From assembly GCA_033557835.1 (NCBI GenBank), contig JAWQRO010000304.1:1-43683 (forward strand): a DNA stretch of 43,683 bases. The letters are read 5' to 3'. Below are positions 1 through 14,000 of the stretch, one piece after another (position 1 is the stretch's first letter; each line of letters begins with the position of its first letter). The position numbers and the translations under genes are program-made. The DNA is from Helochares maculicollis (Eukaryota > Arthropoda > Insecta > Coleoptera > Hydrophilidae). Under the pieces are notes generated by a model that worked only from the letters and a program-made list of their open reading frames with translations, was not told the origin of the DNA and ran no database searches.

Positions 1-8
1 TTAAGTGT

Positions 9-11
<3 letters not shown>

Positions 12-56
<45 letters not shown>
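12..56. repeat. (TA)n microsatellite
   Basis: An uninterrupted run of about 22 TA dinucleotides. Mariner-type elements target TA, but no terminal repeat is visible next to this tract. Confidence 0.97.
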
Positions 57-59
<3 letters not shown>

Positions 60-3000
60 CAAACATTAGTACAACTCGGAAAAACACAAATGGCCAGTTA
101 TTATTCCAAATTTAGTTCATTCCCTTCAAAGCAATTCCCTCGGGACATTTTGATAACGTGTTTTCCACTCTTTGAAACAGTTGTTTCCATTTCTACAAAA
201 CCATCCCTTTTCCCCTTGATAATTTGCATTTCTCCAAAACTGCATAAGACGTATTTCCTTGTTAACACAAAAGAATCTTCATGTGCAGAATTTCTTTATA
301 TAACGTGTTTCTGAGGACTAAAACTAAAATCATGTCTTCGATACATTTGCGATTGAAGGTTTGATTATTATTAATATTTTGCTATAATGAACCGTAAAGA
401 TGGCTTATTTGTTATGTTAATCACAAGTGCGCGCTTTTAGATCATAATTTAATTCTTGAAAAAAGTAATTTTGGAGTACATTTTGAGTGCCAGTTCTTGC
501 ATCTGGACCACTGTGCATTAGATGACTGCGCAGTGTCATTATAAAGTTATCGGAAAAACCAGGCGTTCTCTTACGAAAAACTTTACTCCGAGAGAGTTCA
601 AGGGACACATGTCGTCATGAAATATATCCCCAAGGGTGGGCATATATTGACTTTTTGAAAAATTGTCGGCCACTACATGCACCTGTTAGCGTATAAAGGT
701 CTCTGTAGGACAAAATTCCACACACTCCTTTACAGAAAGGGTCGCTGAAAATGCCGTAATCAACACCCCGTTTTCTTGGAAAGGTTTCTAATTCATTTTG
801 CTGTAAATCTTACATCTGATTTTAGAGAAGCTGCCATTTATACAAAAGCAAAGGTTAAAACAAACGAATTGTAAATGAAAAATCAATAACTGAAACAAAT
901 ACCAAACATAGAAAGACTTTTAATGAGAACTTATTCTAATAAGCAAAACAGCGATTTAAATTGGAAAGAATTAATTTACAGGAAATTTGTTCTCGATGGG
1001 GATATTTTACTTATATTAATGTAAGGTACCATTTCTTATTCTAAAATGTAGCAAAGAATTTTTAAGTAGCAAATGTTTTGAATTCACATTTAATGAAAGT
1101 CTATTTAAATAACGTGACTGCTTACATAGAAGCCCTATTTAAATAAAAAAATTTAAACACGAAAAAGCCTCCTTAAACAAAAAAGAAACTCCTTGCTGCA
1201 ACCACACAAAGAAAACGCCGTGAGTCAGCCAAATTTTCAATTTCACGTTTCCGGAACCAACGAAGCGAAAGTGCACCTTAAAAAATAAAAAAAGGATAAA
1301 CAAAAGGGAGACTTCTTTTCTGTGGGACGCGGACGTAGGAAGGAGGCATTATCCAATAACTCAATTGTATTTTAAGGAAAAGCACCATGCGGAATTCATC
1401 CTGCTTCCTTCCGCTTGTGTAGTGGTCGCTACCGGGGCCGAGGCCGCGGCTAGGTCTGGGGCTAGGGCAATAGTAGTAGATTGGGAGATGGTATCTGGGT
1501 CCACGGCTGCAAACCTGGCGGAGTAAGCGTCCGTCCGTGTGACTTGTGATCCGATTGTGGTCGCACGACGGTCGTTATTTAGGATAAACTGACGTGCGGT
1601 TATTGCAAAGCGTCCCAAATCCTAAATCGATTGCGATTGTCTTAGTAAATTCCACAGAGGATATCTCCAAAGACAATTCTAGGATTTATCGCGCCATACG
1701 ATTATAATAAGTCGGAACTAAGTGGCCCTTCCGGTTGCGTTTCTGTTCAGAACAGAGACCATATTGATTTTGCTGAATTGGGAACCGTTCAATTTTATTT
1801 TATTCCTTTCTTTAACTTGGTAGGTATATCTCTGATTCCATCCATGTACAAAGCAAAGCTAACTGCTAGCAATGGGGAACTATCAGGAACAGTCCTTCAC
1901 GACGAATCCGAAATTCATTCATAGAAAAGAAAATTGTGTCTCAAATTTTTATGTCTTTTACAGCACTCATAAATACGTCAAATCATCAAATAATTTCTTA
2001 ACAGAATACATCATCTGTCGGTAAAGATATTCAGTTCACATATCTATTTGAAATTATACAAGTATTTAGTTGGAAAAATTTAATTTCGTATGACCAATAA
2101 TCACAAATCGATTGCATTGTTTGCACATAATCATTCAGTGGAAGAATGAGCTAAACTATGGCTAATGTGCATAACAATTTATTGAGATCTAGCAAATCAG
2201 GTATTAAACAAAAAATTGGAGCTATAATGCGATACAAGGCGTCAAGATGTATTTAGGCAAATGCAAAAGCATATTACTTATATCTGCTATAACTTTTCAG
2301 CGCCGTACTTCGTATAGTTTGCCAAAAAGTAAGCAGAAAGTTTAGGCGCTGTTTTCTCGCAACTTAAGCTGATTAAATATAAGTGACATGTAGTGAATGT
2401 TTGCTAGGAAAAGATGTATCCGTAGATCGTTAAGTTACCAGAGTCAGACAACCGCCAACAAGCATACAGAAGCAACCAGGAACTCTTGAAGTTCTAGGAG
2501 TGTTTTCCGCGGGTTGCAGGGAATTCTCGTGGATGTGCTATGAGCAAAGCGGTGGGAGCAGAAGCAGAAATAAAAGCACGAACTTGTGGCAAAGTCTGAG
2601 GCGGCCATTAAACATGACTTATAGTAGTGAGGCCGCACTGTTATCATCGGTACACCGAGTGCACATTGCTGTGCTGTTGGTTGGTGCTGCATGCATTCGA
2701 ACAGTGTGCATTTATCACAACGTATATATCGTCTAGAACTATGATTATTGCCCGAGTTATTACTAGTTGAGGTTGTACAATTAAATGTATCCCCATATGG
2801 CCACTTCTATTTATTATTCCGTATGCGGGAAGCACACTCGCCTTTGAATGAATTTTATAAACCTTGCATTCACATTTTCTGATTTTTATCGGATGCGCTG
2901 GGGTCATTTCGAAACATTTTTACTGCTGTTCTGGTATATCATGAAATAATAATTATAGAAGCATTAAACATTGCGTTTTGTGTACAGTTTTGTAAAGCTT

Positions 3001-5400
3001 AGGGTACTGCACCTCTTTCAATTATCAATAGGGAGAAACGAGAATGATGGTGAATTACATGATTGAAACGTATAGATTATTTGGCAAGGAAGTTTCAGAT
3101 ATACCAGTATTAAATACAAATTCAACGGTTGGCTATAGATACTTCGTATTTTGCCGTTTTCTCCCCTAAAATTTAGCTAAAATAGGAATAGTAAATGAGT
3201 TCTATATAAATGCCAGTACCGTAAAAATCTTCTTTAAAAAGAGCAGTTATAACAGTTACGGCTTACTTGCAATTATATTTACTTAGAAGTTATACTCTAA
3301 CCATTATGATTAATAAAATACTATTAAGACGTAGAAGTTGAAACAAGGCCCAATGACTAGAGAATGTTTCGAATTTTTGTCCTTCCTCATTCTATTGCTC
3401 CTTTTGGTAGATATATTAAACTATAAGTGACAACCAAATACTACATTTGATTTCTTAGTTTGAAATTTATTACAGTACGCTTTCAAAAGAAAACCACCTA
3501 TGACGTAAACTCTTTTAGCCCTTCTCTTTAAAATTAAAACAAGTTTTATGATATCAGCAATTTAATTCCTGAGCCTAGTGACAAAGTTTTTCTATATTTC
3601 TCGTCCATGAGGTTTTAATACAAATTAGATAGCAGGAGGTGTAGTAGTGTAGTAGTACTTCAGGCTAGAGATTTTCACTAATTTTTGTGTTTTGAGGTAT
3701 TTAAATCCAAACTAACAAATTTAAAGGCAATAACCTGTACAGTCCTTAGGGTGGAGGTAACAGTTACGGCTCGAATTTTTGTAATTTCCTTTATATGGAG
3801 ACAGTGACAATTATTTACAAACTTAGGATATCATAATCGATAGAACAATTTTTTCCAATCGTTCAAAAAGTCATTGAGGCCCTAGAGTGACATTTTATAA
3901 ATTTCTTGTAAATAGATATCGTCAAACAATTGAAGTTTTTCATAGATGTTAGAAAAAGCATGACTTTCTAGCTTTTCAGAGATTTTTTACTTGATAATTA
4001 AGCTACCGAGTTTATGGGCTGATCGCAAATTCTGTCATGGAAGTGTTAAATTATTTGCAAACATGTTCATCAATTAGATATCAATTAATTTTAGTTTGTA
4101 ATACGATTGCTTCATTAATATAGACTATTTTAAATGTTGTAAACAAATCACAAATACAAAATATTGTGTTTTTGCAACATATGCAAAACAATTCGAAAAC
4201 CCATTGATGAAGATAATGGTTACAAATAAGTCTCCTTTATTGCATCTTGTTTAGTTACGAAAATGCATAAGGTTAATTGAGTATCAATATTTTTCCATAC
4301 ACTAACGAGCTACAGCAGAAGGGTGAAATATTTTTATGCACTTAGTAAACGGTTGCAAATTATTAAGTTTTGTGTCTATAATTTCCAACTATTTATGAGT
4401 ACATAGTGGCTAACGATTGCTTCTTATGATATCACTGAAAATATTCATCGCTTATTTTATAGCCCCTGTTTAAAAGAGAAAGGAGAAGCTTGCGCAGAAA
4501 CGTTTAACATTTCAACTTCGAAATTTACTACTTGAAACCATGAATTTAATAGTTGCTAGTGAATGTTTCGCTGATGTGTGTTACAATCGATATGATAGTT
4601 TTTAAAGAAGTTTGAATTTAGAAAAACTCAACTTGATAATTAGGCCTATAAATAAAAGTCGGTAAAAATTATTATCTAGTTTACTTGAGCTGTGATATAG
4701 ATAATAATACCTAAAGTCGGTATTCTTGATTCGCGAATACTTTATGTTTCATTGGTAAATGTAATTGAATGTAAAATACTAAGAATTGCTTTAGCATTAT
4801 ACATGTAATAATCATATTGAATATTAAAATCAATAACGTTTATTCTGATATTACAAGAAACATATTTAAGACCAAACTTTAGTATTAAAAGAAAAGGTAA
4901 ATGGTGACATTTCAACGTGTCGATCTTACTTGATTAGAAAATATTGTATAATTAAGGGCGAATTCAAGTATTTTTTGCAATTTATGCAACAAAAGTTAAA
5001 AAATGTATTGGTTTTTAATTTATTTCCAAATAAATCTCTTATACTGATGAAAATATAATTAAGAAAATGAATGCAGCGTTACATAAACATCAAAGGAGAA
5101 ATGAGCATCACGATAAAGAGGGCAATGAGAGTTGTAATATTATATTAACCGATATTAACATTAAGAAAGTAATTTCAAAATTCATACAAAAGAAGCAGCT
5201 CTGGCAGCAATTATTGCAATTGAAGATAAGGACAAATTAGTTTTTTCACAAAACGATTTATATTTTCCAAAAATTAGTAAAGTATAAAACCGAAGGAGCC
5301 TTAAAGATAAATGCATGAAAATATTGTAAGAAATCGCATTTACTAAGAAAACAATTGTATAGAATAATTACTAATAATTAATTTAACATAAACACAAACA
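57..5400. other. AT-rich DNA with no recognisable gene
   Basis: Only short, unrelated open frames occur here, none above about 87 codons, and none shows a recognisable domain. One GC-richer patch at about 1,420-1,570 (runs such as ggccgaggccgcgg) interrupts otherwise AT-rich sequence; the frame open across it on the minus strand is alanine/threonine-rich and looks like a by-product of composition. I see no transposon ends or RNA gene. Confidence 0.6.
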
Positions 5401-5900
5401 TATTTGACTAACTTGTATAATCTAATCCTTTCCATCACGTCTGCTGCGACGTCGATATTCGCCCAGGTTTTCATTGAGCAAATCATCGTGCGTATCACGG
5501 CGAAATAATTCAAGAGTAAAATTTATTGTCAGACACCGAGGCGCGTTCAGGACTCCATTGTAAAAATGTGTTTATACACGTAATCATTAATTTTGGCTCG
5601 GTTATATTTTAATCTCGTTGAATGTTGTTATTGAGTTTGAGCTGTACAAAGCTTTAGTGACGTGGGCCGTTTTAATATTTATGCTCGTGGCGAAACACCT
5701 TGGGGACTTCCCCGCCGCTGCCTCTGGTACTGAAATTGAAATTATGAAAACTCCACAATGTAGCATATGGTGCTAGAGCTCCAGATCACAAAGGCCGCAA
5801 AGTTTTTGATCCTCTTGCAAATTAACCCGGTAATTGAGCTTTCGAATATGCATCGGGTGTACGTTGATGTACTCTCTAAATTCTTGAATGGGAATACGTT
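5401..5900. other. GC-richer non-coding patch
   Basis: Base composition shifts towards GC at about 5,430-5,750 (for example ccccgccgctgcctctgg near 5,710), with no long open frame on either strand. Such islands in AT-rich insect intergenic DNA are often cis-regulatory or a short non-coding exon, but nothing here decides between these or neutral sequence. Confidence 0.3.
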
Positions 5901-7952
5901 GGGGACATGGTTATATTAATATCAGGGTTGTATAACTATTATTATAAATATACTCTATCTTTATACGTAGCGACTAAAGTTCAAACTAAGTTCACTTACA
6001 CCGGTAGGCAATATACAAGCAAGCATTGCACCTAAAATAGAATAACAGACCTAGACGAATACAATTCAAGTATTTACACACAAATCGAAAAATACACAAT
6101 GACCTAAAAATCTGTGAATCGCGCCCCCTGTCGGTTTTAATTGACCCATCCAACTCATTTAATAATGTAAACAGGTCGATTTAGTCGTATTTTAACGAAA
6201 TCGTACAGATTTCGGGGCGTTAACTGGCGGGGGTAGGAAACTAATTGATAAAGGTACGAGATTCTAGATTAAAATTATTACTTGGTTCGGATTAATTATC
6301 AGTTTTCACGAACTCATCCGAATAATTCACGTCCAACGCAGTGAATTGTACACACCAATACAAATCTATATCAAAATCAGGACTGAAATAGCAAAGAGGG
6401 GAAGTATTTCAAGACACGCAACTTTTATACAATATAGCCGATACGAAAGAAGAAGGAAAAAATGTGAATGTTTGTTTCTGAATCGGTATATTCTGTGGGG
6501 CCGAACAATTGAGTTTTGTGTCAGCACCAATAATTCGCCTTCGGGAAAATAGGTTAATATAAGAGTTTATTTCTGAATGTAAATCAAGGAGTTCGCAAAC
6601 ACATACATTAACTTTCGGGCAAAAACAAATTTAAACGTCCTGGCTAAACAAGGAAAGCACTAAGTCAGCTGCACCTAGTTCTCTCCATGCTCGATTATCT
6701 ACAGGATAATATTCGCTGTTATAAATTCCCAAAGAGGATTTCTACACCGTACCTTCTGGTATTTACATTCTCATTAGTTTTTCATTTTAATTGCACAACT
6801 CGTCGCTTCCGCATTAAGCTAGGATGCATTGTCACCCCACCCGTTGCGTTACCCTTAGTAGATAAAACCAACTGTAGGGGGAGGCATAAATTCAGAAGAT
6901 AACTACTTTATAGTGACCAGGATTTTCTACAGCCAGATATCCTGGTTTTTGTGCTATACAATATGTATTCAAATCTTTTCTGGAAACTAGCATAAATTAC
7001 GTCGGCATAAAATATATGAATAAAGTTAAGTGCAGGTTTGCACAAATACGCAGGCGAGTCGTGACGGATCCTAGCATGTACCAAAACGCGAAAGTAACGA
7101 ATCAAACAATTTATTATTTGCTATTAATTAATTAACTAATACAATATTTAAGTTCATTACATTTTATGTCGAGACCATAAATGGGTGTTCTTTAAACGAA
7201 GTTTTTACGAACCATAAACTTTACTATAAAATAATACCAATAAATCATCCAATTTTATATGTATATACATTCAAAGTTAATTTTTTGTAGACTAAATATC
7301 TTGAAGATCTCTGCTACTTGAAACTTGATATCGACATAATCAGATTTAGATAATATTAGTCGAAAACTCCTTTCAGCAGAATTTATACTGGAAATGGCAT
7401 GAAATGAGATTCGATAACTACCCATGAAAAACAAAATCTTCATCGATTACCAAGTAGGTCTATAAAATCCCTTTTTCAGTGGCAGCAGAAAGCAAAAGCC
7501 GCAAGCTTCAAATCCCATAAATAAATGAAAGCCACTCATCTTATTCACCTGATGCCACGAGTTGAACTTATTGAGGCGAGTAGGTGATTTCGTCATGTCA
7601 TTAACTATCACGGTCCGGCTGAGATGGCCATTCTCCGACGTCATGGCCAGGACATACACACGATAGGGTTAGGACTTGTGGCAGGTGATGGACGACATAA
7701 GGTGTCACCTAATCACCATAATTCTACGCCACACCGGCCTTTCCGTTTATTGTCCTGATTTGTGCGAACTATGTTTTCGTGCGCTATTGATTCGCACGCC
7801 ATCGCCACATAGCGAAGCGATTTGAACAGGAAAGGGTGAGGCATCTTTTACGTGGATTAATATTCAAATCCGTTCAACCGTATATACTTTCCCTAGGAAT
7901 AATCATAGAAGATTCTAAAATTAATTATTAAATTGATCAATTTTATACATAA
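5901..7952. other. AT-rich DNA with no recognisable gene
   Basis: Short open frames of 62-71 codons appear on both strands (for example 6,346-6,552 + and 7,447-7,659 -), with no similarity I recognise and no clear splice context. Nothing else is apparent. Confidence 0.55.
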
Positions 7953-8040
7953 ACTAGCTTTAGCCCGCAGCTTCTCTCGCATCAATGTGTCTTCACAATA
8001 TCACATTTTAGATTATGATCTCTTCAGAAATAATTATTCA
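7953..8040 (+). repeat. Possible old interspersed-repeat remnant
   Basis: The stretch beginning actagctttagcccgcagc, followed by ttctctcgcat, resembles the widespread animal repeat motif in which 'actagct..t.gcccgc.gcttc' marks an end of interspersed elements. I cannot assign a family, the downstream limit is arbitrary, and no second end or target duplication is visible. The similarity rests on memory of the motif only. Confidence 0.3.
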
Positions 8041-11000
8041 ATTTCATTGTAAAAAAGTATTATTTCTAATCCGAAACCTATTTAAATTTACATTAGAGCA
8101 CTTGTTTAGGTTGTATGATTTACAAAAATTTTGCTTACATAAGGCCCATTAACTATCTGGAAAAATTTTGGAGACTCAAAATACTAATCAGTGCTCCGCA
8201 CGCGTTCCATTCTAGGTAACACTCAGACGCAATGTTGCATTTAAAATCTTGCTAATTTTTGGCCCGTACCTTCGTGTATGCAGCAGATGATAATTATAAA
8301 TGCAACTAATATATATAAAATCTTTATATTTGAAGAAATTACTACAAATATTGTTCATATATATAAGCAATAAAGACCATGTTTATTTATTTACAAAAAC
8401 CATTTACATTTAACTTCATCTATATTCAAATCAATTTGTACCTCTTGACCTCTCGTTTCAAAGCAAATTAATTTCTTTAGATTATTATCAACTAGTATTA
8501 ACTGCGCCATTTATATGATCGTTAGTTGTGCTGTTAATAATTTTCCTTATTTTTATGGTAATAAATGTTATTTTAGTGATTATTATAGTATTAAAAATGT
8601 ATTCTGAAGTAAGTTAAAAATGTCTGTCTTCCGTTATTTATTTATTTTTAATGCTAGAATTGCTAAAACTGATTGTTAAACAGGCAATTGCTATTACGTA
8701 CTTAACATTATGATTTCAAAGTATTCATCTAAAACCTAATTTCGAATATCAAACCCTGTCTTCCTCAAACTATCGTTAGGCTTTTCTGTCAAATCATTTC
8801 TAAACAAATTTTTACGAAAGTAGCTACCCTACAATATACTTAATCGCATTTACACCCCCATTTACACATTTCTTTCTTAACATTATAATTGCAGCATGTA
8901 TTCATTATTTTATTAGATAATATATCTATATTGCTGATCATCTGCTATAAACTATAAACTAACTTATTAGTTCAGAATCTTTTATTGGTATCTCTTAGAA
9001 TTACTTTGAAAAAGGAAACCGTCTATTCTGCACAAATTCTAGCACTTCTAAATGTTGTTGATTATTTTTGGGCACCTATTTACGTCGAGTCAATTACAGG
9101 TATTCCTAGAAATAAAACAAGAAACAACAAAGGACACTGTTCTCGTTATCAGATACATTGAAAAGTTGATATTACCATTAATTTATTTAATGGTAACACA
9201 TCAGTAGTAATGTATCTTAAACAGGCAAATGCTTGCCACTTCCATTTCAATTTACTCTCCATTTGTTTTTTGTCATATTGGATCCTACGCTGTCATCTTA
9301 ATGCTATGAAAATGGATATATAATCTGCTTCCTTTTTGATATCAAAGACAGTTTAAATATGTTACTTCTTAGATACATAACACTCGTTAACTATTTCTTC
9401 AATTAAAGAAATATAATTAAATTACAGTTTTGAGAAAACTTTGTTCTGGAGAACCTTGACATTTTAAACAAATTATCAGATTAGTTGAAAACAATCTATT
9501 TCTAAAACTTTTAAGAATATGTTTCCCAATTCCAAGACATTTATTAGTAAGCGATACATTATGTCACCAAGTTTTAGCACTAACTGGGGAAAACTTAACC
9601 ATATGACACTTTACAAATAATTTTTTTTTCTGGCAAGACTATTTTCAATTCGTCTAGGATTCTTTCAGGCGCAGTCTACACACTCGTTTTAATTGAAATT
9701 TCAAAAATTGGCGCTGCTAGAAAAATATTTTACGAGATCCTGTATGAAAAGTGGTACGAACTTTCTTACAAACTTTCATTGAACTACGAATGCTTACATG
9801 GTACATGTCATAGATGGTTTATGATTATTTCCGGGCTATTGTTCATGCCATATCTATCACAACGATTTATAAAATAAAACAAAAATACCGTCTCTCAAAA
9901 GTGCTTAGCAAACAAGAAGAATAATTGTAGAGCAATTGAAGATAAGACCGCAAGGTACAAATCATGCACAAGGATACAAGGAATGATAAAGTTCTTTATT
10001 GTACGTATGATTTACCATCATTCTCCTTCTTGAACTGATTATTTTTCAACAAACACAATGGAATGGCATAGAAAATATTCTATCCAGGTATCTATTTTGC
10101 ATAATTTGAAAAAAGCCATTCGTATTTATAAAAGGTACGGTTGGTTTGTTGTCGCATTAAGCGCTTTATTCAGATTAATATTTCAGATTCAACAAAGTTA
10201 TGAGGCAAGACCATCTTTCGATTTAAACTAACTTATTTCTAATTTCAACACTTAATTAAAAGTCTTTAGTTTTACCCATTGAATTAATCAGGTATAGAAC
10301 GATGGTGAATCTTGTGACTTACTACTTATGAAGTATTTTGAACATTAAAACCTTAAATTTGTGGCTTTTAGCAGTAACATTTTGTGAATCGTCCGTATTA
10401 CCAGTCACCTTTTCGCGTCCTCTGCATTAAATAAGCGTAAATACCATTTTTTTTGCTTCTAAAAAATACTGGCATCTTTATAAAAAAGACTCTCAAGACC
10501 GTATTAACCCACTCCTCAGAATCAATCCACTGTTTTAGAATGAGTGGTTTGGGCTGGGAGCCGAAGAGTAAGTCAATCAGTCTGCTAGTCAACCACTCAG
10601 TTAATCAGTCCGCAAACTATTTTATATAAATATATAGAATTTTACTATAAAAGTATTATTTAAGTATTGAACAATATTGTTAAAGTAACAGAATTTCATA
10701 GTTTACTAATTAAATAATTTAATAGCGATAGCGAAACAAAGAAAAACAACTGCAAGGGGTGAATTATCGTTTCGTACACCTGTTAGGATATAAACGAATT
10801 TTGACGGCCGTAATAAAACAAACACTTTCCATTTATGTAATTATACCTCCACTAACCAATTATGGATAATAAACCTGCCGAAATTCTGGGCTACAATTTG
10901 TGTGTTAGTGAAACATCAGTGAAAATGAAATCCGGCCGCCGGTGGCAGCGATGCGATGGGGCCTCCGGTAATAAAAATCTCATCTTCCTGCCAACATTCG

Positions 11001-14000
11001 CTTGATGACCGGGACATATCGATGTTACGAGTTGGTGATTATATAGTGTCATTAGTGGGCTGGAAAAATGTTTCTTCTAACATTCATTTCTCTTTTTCCC
11101 TGGTTCTGCCGTCCTCACATTTGTTAACGCAGCAATGGAAATTAATGGTCAAAAAGGAAAATCCCCTGTAATGAAATGCGTGTAATTTAATAATTAGTTT
11201 TGGCTCGGTTAAGCAAATCACAAAACGATTCCTGTATTTCCATTGACGATTTCGCATCCTAATCCTCAAGCAGTAACTTCCACTTGGAATCACCTTTTGT
11301 GAGAGTTTACACGGCTGAATTAAATCTCGTTACGTTCAAACTCTCTCTCCGTGCCGGGATTCATTATTATGGACGCTTACGATGCAATTTCCTTCTTTTT
11401 TATTTCGCTCAGCCAATGTTCGGCTTTATTCCTGATCATTACTGTTTGTACATTATTATTTATCCTGAAATTCAACGAGAAACAACGCTTTTCCTAAGAT
11501 CTAATACACTAATAGCACGAAATAAAAGAAATCATTTATGTTTTCGCTCATTTTGGTTTATTATATTTTTTTGTGAATTCTGGCTTGAATAAAAAAAAGG
11601 AAGTACTACCAGGCAAGAAAAAGCAGCAGCGGTCCCCAGACAGCATCGTTCAATATTTCAATGCAACTAAATGTCGTTATATATCTCGGTGGACGTGTAT
11701 TGTCATATATTTTCCTTTTTCTCGCATCTGTAGCTCCTGGATTCCTCTTCGTCAGCAACGGCAGCAGAAGCAGCAAACAAACGGCGCTTCTTTAACGATC
11801 TCCCTCCTCCTTTTCTTCTAGTACGGAATCGGACGCTCCCTTTATGTCGGGGCGTGGAATGAAATTATTTAAGGACCTCGCTCTGATCGCATCTTAATTT
11901 CTATTGAAGTGTCGGACTCGTTACGTTTTACAACAAACTCAATAGCCGTTTAAATTCGTTTAAGCAATTTCGTTCGGCAGCTCTGCTGCCAGCTATGGAA
12001 TACAAAGCGCTCAAAGAATTCTAGTTTTAGTGCTGCTATGAACAAAGAAGCGCGCTATAAATTCTTGTCAAACATTTCAAACTAATGCAAGATGAACCGG
12101 AATTGAGGAAGGATGGATTATGATGGTAATTTTGTTTGCTCTTGCTTTTATTTCTCTTGCTGAAGGAATGTCTAGAGCGACAAAGAAAAAATGTTGGACT
12201 TATGTAATGTTGCAGTTGATTAAAGGCAAAAAATAATCACATCCTTTTAGAGAATAATTTAAAAAACTTTAGTACGCCTTATTGTATAGTAAATTTGTTA
12301 GAAACACTTTTGTCATCTAACAGTGCATTTCGATTATTTTTAAACTAATTAATTTTATATGAACGGGAAAATCTAGTATCATAAACAAAATTTTCATTGG
12401 GTATGTTCAAGTCCACCTGAAGGGCTACTTAGATATTCTTGGGAGAAATGCTAATAACCTGAACTTTTCTAAAACTCATGCTTCAAAATATGTAAATGAA
12501 ATAAATTTATGGTACTTTGTAATTGTACCTACAAAAATTATAAACAAAACAGCCAAGTTGTTCTATAACTATTATAATAAAGGTATTGAATGCAAGTCGT
12601 TCACATTATTACATATTTTAATGCATGACGATTTCAATACTGTGTATTTTCTTAACGATGTGGAAGTTTTTTAAAACACATTAGAATCAGTAATTTATAC
12701 ATAATGTATAGGTATAGCCCTTTTTACTACCCATTATACATCATATACTACAAGCTTTTCAAAGAAATTGATGAAGTAATATTTTAGTGCAAGCAAGTAT
12801 AGTAAAATTATTGCTGCTAGTGCCAAATTTGAATTTAATATTAAAACGATTATTTAATGTTGATTTAAGTGGTGTGTGGAGTGCTCTGTTATGCACATTT
12901 TTTTTGGTTCTGCGAGGTACTAGTGCAAAATTTTAGTAACTTTTACTTATATAAAATAAAAAAACATACCCACGTCAGTATAAAGAAAAATGTGCATACC
13001 TTATAGTTCGGAGATTATATTACAAAATGTTAAAAACCAAAATACTAAGCGAAAAACATTTTCTAAACTTATACATACGTGTCAATTTTTAAGCCTGAAT
13101 TTTATATAACTGAAAATTATATATTTTTAACCGGAAGTGATATTTCCTTTCTTATTTATATATTGAAGGGAATATACAAATAGTCTTTAAATAAATACTA
13201 TTCTAAATTATTCCTAGAAGTTCTTCTGACAACGTGACTTGAGGAAACCGAATAATCACAAAATGTATCGCATTTGATACCAAATACTTACATGACCGTC
13301 ATAAATTTAATCATGTAAACAGACAATTACGTTAGAGATTATTACCGCCACAGTATCCATAACGGTCATTGTATTAATCCTCCGAACATCGGAACTAGTG
13401 TGAATTGAACTAAGCACGTTCATTTCAACGAACATTATAGCAATGATATAAACCTTGACCTAATAAAATTTACAAATACAAGCTCACCATTAAGTTTTAA
13501 AACCATCATATACAGCAGACTAAGTGAAAAAATAATTGTCACAAATTTTTAAAACATCGCTCAGTTTGCATTTCATTGAAATGTTTTATTATTTGTATTT
13601 TCTGTTTTTATCTGAAACTTTTGCAAAACTTATATCAGCTAATACTTTTATGAATGTCTTTATGAGGAACTTTATTAAATACATATTTTTAATTTTGAAC
13701 AAGTCTTTAGTTGACGATAATTATTAAAAATAACATAAACCCTTTCATAATTACGCAGTAAATTGACATCATTAGAACAAAAATATTACGACATGCTGAG
13801 GCACTAACTGAACTGTCTATACTAGAAAGTGACTCATCGTGTAATCAGTTAATCACATAAAATAAATATTTAATTTCCTCGACGGTTAAAACACACAAAT
13901 CCCTATGTTGTTTAAGCAGTAAATAGTAAATAACCATAGATTACCAAGGACTCAAAGGGTGGCAATAGGGTGGGGATTTCGAGTTAAATTACTACCTTGC

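Noticed and set aside
5591..11213. A shared 14-mer, ttttggctcggtta, at about 5,591 and 11,198
   Set aside because: Matches of this length between two places are expected several times by chance in a window this large, and similarity does not extend.
11284..11821. Two overlapping plus-strand frames (102 and 82 codons) as a possible gene
   Set aside because: Different frames, hydrophobic or low-complexity content, no domain and no splice evidence.
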